Below, one piece after another: positions 6,239-8,300 of a DNA stretch of 8,300 nt. The stretch's first letter is position 1, and each line of letters opens with the position of its first letter. The notes beneath the pieces were generated by a model. It had not been told where the DNA came from, made no database searches, and was given only the letters and a program-made list of their open reading frames with translations. This DNA is from Chryseobacterium gleum (lineage in GTDB: Bacteria; Bacteroidota; Bacteroidia; Flavobacteriales_D; Sanyastnellaceae), in the NCBI GenBank assembly GCA_943330925.2, contig CALQJP020000088.1, positions 1 to 8,300 of the forward strand, given 5' to 3'. The position numbers and the translations under genes were made by a program.

Positions 6239-6280
6239 TTACCGTGAAAAGTAGTAAATTGGCAATACTTTTCACGGTAA
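6239..6280. promoter_or_regulatory. Perfect 15-bp stem-loop just upstream of fic
   Basis: TTACCGTGAAAAGTA (6239-6253) and TACTTTTCACGGTAA (6266-6280) are exact reverse complements around a 12-base loop. The hairpin ends 16 bases before the fic ATG. No T-run follows it, so it is not a standard intrinsic terminator. It could be an operator, an RNA structure in the fic leader, or a remnant of a mobile repeat. Eight loop bases (ATTGGCAA, 6258-6265) are complementary to TTGCCAAT at 6196-6203. Confidence 0.7.
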
Positions 6281-6296
6281 GTTGGGCGGCATAGAA

Positions 6297-7187
6297 ATGA
6301 TAAACCAAACCACAAAAAATAAAATAGAGGGCTTGCATAAGCAATACACCTCTCTGGCAGAAGGCAACGAAACCTTGCTTAAAGAAATAGCCCGTGCCGA
6401 AATTCCCGAAATGATTTACAACTCCAACGCTATTGAAAATTCAACACTTACCCTTGAAGATACTGAAAAGATTTTGGCAGGTGACAGCTTAGAGCGCAAC
6501 GTAAATGTGCGGGAAATTTACGAAGCCAAAAACCTGGCAAAACTTACTGAAACCTTGTTGCAAAAGGACGAACACAAACTTACCATAAAACTAATTTTAG
6601 GTTTGCACAAAACCCTGCTTACGCACATTGATGATAGTATAGCAGGGCGTTTCCGCATTGGCAAAGAATGGGTGAGAGTTGGAAATCACCTGGGTGCAAA
6701 TCCGCAGTTTGTGTCCACACTTATGCAAGATTTAGTAGATAATTACAACCAACATAAAACCACCTATTTTTTAGATGCCATTGCTCACTTTCATGCCGAA
6801 TTTGAAACCATTCACCCTTTCGTGGATGGCAATGGGCGAATGGGCAGGGTGCTTATCAACCTGCAACTCATGAACGCTGGTTTTCCTCCTATCATCATTC
6901 AAAACAAAAACAAAAACACCGCATACTATCCGCTGTTTACCAAATATCAATCTACGCTGAAATTTGGTGGTTTTACCGAATTGTTTGCCCTGCTCTTACA
7001 AGAAACATTACACAAACGCATTACCTTACTTACGGCAAAAAAAGTAATTCCGCTTTCGGTTTGGGCGAGCCAAAACAACATAAAAGCAAATGTGGCTGCC
7101 AATAAGGCCAAAAGGCAAACTATTCCTGCTTTTCGTTTAAGAGAAAAATGGATGATAGCCGAAGAATATGAACACACAGAACAATGA
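6297..7187 (+). CDS. Fic domain protein, class II, predicted AMP-transferase
   Basis: This is a 296-residue protein with the complete Fic motif HPFVDGNGRMGR at residues 173-184, so the catalytic His173 and the nucleotide-binding loop are intact. The inhibitory motif [S/T]xxxE[G/N] is present near the N-terminus as SNAIEN (residues 43-48, Glu47), which makes it a class II Fic protein whose activity is normally self-restrained. Fic enzymes transfer AMP from ATP to a target hydroxyl; the target here is unknown. The C-terminal 40 residues (IKANVAANKAKRQTIPAFR) look like the small DNA-binding-type tail seen in Fic proteins of this phylum. The ATG at 6297 was preferred over an in-frame TTG at 6282 close to the hairpin. 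The stop overlaps an hsdR-like start (ATGA), implying that fic was once part of a type I restriction operon. Codon use is AT-rich compared with parAB. Confidence 0.93.
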   Translation: MINQTTKNKIEGLHKQYTSLAEGNETLLKEIARAEIPEMIYNSNAIENSTLTLEDTEKILAGDSLERNVNVREIYEAKNLAKLTETLLQKDEHKLTIKLILGLHKTLLTHIDDSIAGRFRIGKEWVRVGNHLGANPQFVSTLMQDLVDNYNQHKTTYFLDAIAHFHAEFETIHPFVDGNGRMGRVLINLQLMNAGFPPIIIQNKNKNTAYYPLFTKYQSTLKFGGFTELFALLLQETLHKRITLLTAKKVIPLSVWASQNNIKANVAANKAKRQTIPAFRLREKWMIAEEYEHTEQ

Positions 7188-7225
7188 ACGAAGCAGAAAC
7201 AAAAGCAAAACGTATAGACCCAAAG
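7184..7225 (+). pseudogene. hsdR: Truncated 5' end of type I restriction gene hsdR
   Basis: The ATG overlaps the fic stop (ATGA at 7184-7187) and encodes MNEAETKAKRIDPK. This closely matches the usual beginning of HsdR proteins, which commonly read MNEAETRAxxIDPxLKAAGWG. The match stops after Lys14, exactly where a run of eight C begins (7226-7233). The frame then continues with unrelated residues to a TAA at 7322-7324, inside the 3' end of the opposite-strand kinase gene. HsdR is normally about 800-1100 residues, so nearly all of it is missing. The remnant is inferred from a 14-residue match in a fitting context. Confidence 0.6.
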
Positions 7226-7297
7226 CCCCCCCCACCGTCCACTAACGTGTTTGAAAATCGAGTATCCAACAATTCAATACACTCTGAACACCCTCGC
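7226..7297. other. Junction sequence beginning with C8, no gene
   Basis: The 72 bases between the hsdR remnant and the kinase stop codon begin with CCCCCCCC (7226-7233). None of the frames continues a recognisable HsdR, and no insertion-sequence end, hairpin or tRNA was recognised. It marks the boundary between the decayed R-M locus and the sensor kinase gene. Confidence 0.4.
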
Positions 7298-8300
7298 TCA
7301 AATTGTTTGGGATGGTTGTGCTAATTTACTTTCGATAATTTTCTTGACGAGCTCCCATTCAGCCTTGAGTTCTGATAAGTGTAATACTATATGATCGTTC
7401 CAAGCATCCATTGATTCGCCTTCTATTTTGGCGGCAATTTCTGCTAAAAGATTGAATCGCAGATAGCTTGAGGATCCCTTTATTTTATGTGCTGCTGAAT
7501 GAATCTTTTCGGGTTGCTTTTCCTTGCAAGCCTCCTCTAGTTCAAGTATTTGAACCGGTACATCTTGAAGGGCTATATTCAGTACTTTTTTAATAATTGA
7601 TTTATTGTTAAATGAATTCATCAATTCTTGATAAGAAATATGGATTTCACTTTCAGATTCCGAAAGATGAATTGATTCATTTGGATTCTTTCCCTTTATC
7701 AGATACTTATTGATCATTGCCAAAAGCTTCTCCGGTGTCAACGGTTTGCTTAAAAAGTCGTTCATTCCATTCGCAAAACACTTCTCTTTCTCTTCTTTAA
7801 GAGCGCCGGCAGTGAGTGCTATTATTGGAACTTTATTGCCAGTGAATGATTCAATTTCCCTGATTTTTTTGGTCGCTCTTATCCCATCAAGCTCAGGCAT
7901 GTGCACGTCCATTAAAATCAAATCAGGGCTCTGTTGTTGGTATTTTTCTATAGCCTCAATACCGTTTTTAGCTTCAACAATTTCATCCGTAAAACCAAGC
8001 TCCGAAAGCATGGCCTTGATTAAGACCATATTTAAAAAAACGTCTTCTGCTACCAATATTTTAAACCCTCCGCGAGCATCGTCTGCTTTGGGGACTTCAA
8101 TAATCACTTTATCATGGCCAGTGCTATTCTCCTGGAATATATTATTCAGATAATTGAATAAATCGCTGCTTTTTACGGGTTTGCTTAAACGAAAGCGAAT
8201 GCCCAAATCCAAACATTCCTTTTCAATTTGATCGTTATCTAATGAGGAGTGCAGAAGGATCACAGGCTGTTTTTCAATGCTTAATTTCATTTTGTTTTTA
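7298..8300 (-). CDS. Hybrid sensor histidine kinase, C-terminal REC-REC-HPt part, 5' end outside window
   Basis: The frame remains open through the window edge at 8300. An ATG at 8290 is present but lies in the middle of a receiver domain, so it is not the true start. Counting residues from that ATG, 1-52 are the last half of one receiver domain (VILLHSS strand, then the conserved Lys in LSKPVK). Residues 76-196 form a complete receiver domain with acidic pair Glu82-Asp83, phospho-acceptor Asp128 in LILMDVHMPELDG, Thr160 and Lys182 (SKPL). Residues about 220-320 are an HPt domain with the phospho-accepting His268 in AAHKIKGSS. This layout is the normal C-terminal half of a multi-step phosphorelay hybrid kinase; the sensor, HisKA and ATPase domains would lie beyond 8300. 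The signal and output partner are not visible. The gene is AT-rich relative to parAB. Confidence 0.88.
   Translation of the reverse strand, partial: KNKMKLSIEKQPVILLHSSLDNDQIEKECLDLGIRFRLSKPVKSSDLFNYLNNIFQENSTGHDKVIIEVPKADDARGGFKILVAEDVFLNMVLIKAMLSELGFTDEIVEAKNGIEAIEKYQQQSPDLILMDVHMPELDGIRATKKIREIESFTGNKVPIIALTAGALKEEKEKCFANGMNDFLSKPLTPEKLLAMINKYLIKGKNPNESIHLSESESEIHISYQELMNSFNNKSIIKKVLNIALQDVPVQILELEEACKEKQPEKIHSAAHKIKGSSSYLRFNLLAEIAAKIEGESMDAWNDHIVLHLSELKAEWELVKKIIESKLAQPSQTI

Noticed and set aside
6002..6344. Overlapping minus-strand open frames between the HTH gene and fic
   Set aside because: They overlap each other and the fic hairpin, have hydrophobic but family-less translations, and look like shadows of AT-rich DNA.
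8288..8290. ATG at 8290 as the start of a stand-alone REC-HPt protein
   Set aside because: The protein would begin in mid receiver domain and the frame stays open to the window edge, so the gene continues beyond 8300.

Overview
The window looks like chromosomal DNA of a member of the phylum Bacteroidota. The evidence is an outer-membrane-type lipoprotein GH16 next to a GH3 enzyme, a large hybrid sensor kinase ending REC-REC-HPt, start sites without clear Shine-Dalgarno sequences, and one exact match to the Bacteroidota -7 promoter element (TAnnTTTG). No rRNA, tRNA, CRISPR array or complete insertion sequence was seen.

Layout. (1) 1-2432, plus strand: the 3' part of a GH3 beta-glucosidase-type gene, overlapping by one base a GH16 endo-glucanase-type lipoprotein gene; together they look like the end of a beta-glucan utilisation operon. 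(2) 2433-2734: a gene-free spacer with an 8-bp doublet and a roughly 230-bp cluster of CGGTAGCCGAG repeats, which becomes a clean 24-bp tandem array and runs into the stop codon of the next gene. (3) 2733-3278, minus strand: an NAD(P)H-dependent FMN reductase family protein. (4) 3279-5283: an upstream region with five parS-like half-sites, then parA and parB overlapping by 8 bp. This is the chromosome-type ParA/ParB pair. (5) 5362-5947, minus strand: an unrecognised protein with an XRE-like helix-turn-helix and a coiled-coil tail. It is preceded by a 55-bp nested palindrome whose centre carries an exact -7 promoter element, which suggests autoregulation. (6) 5948-7297: a visibly more AT-rich stretch that reads as the wreck of a type I restriction-modification locus. 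It holds a possible hsdS tail, a perfect 15-bp hairpin, an intact class II Fic protein gene, and 14 codons that match the usual start of hsdR before the reading breaks off at a run of eight C. (7) 7298-8300, minus strand: the 3' part of a hybrid sensor histidine kinase gene, cut by the window edge.

How the parts relate. GH16 would cut a beta-glucan at the cell surface and GH3 would release glucose from the products. ParA/ParB form a self-contained DNA segregation pair. The Fic gene sits where such genes commonly sit in Bacteroidota type I R-M operons (between hsdS and hsdR), but its partners appear to be lost, so it is probably a surviving passenger of a decayed defence locus. The strongest leads are the palindrome with the orphan HTH gene, the truncated hsdR start behind fic, and the 24-bp repeat array.
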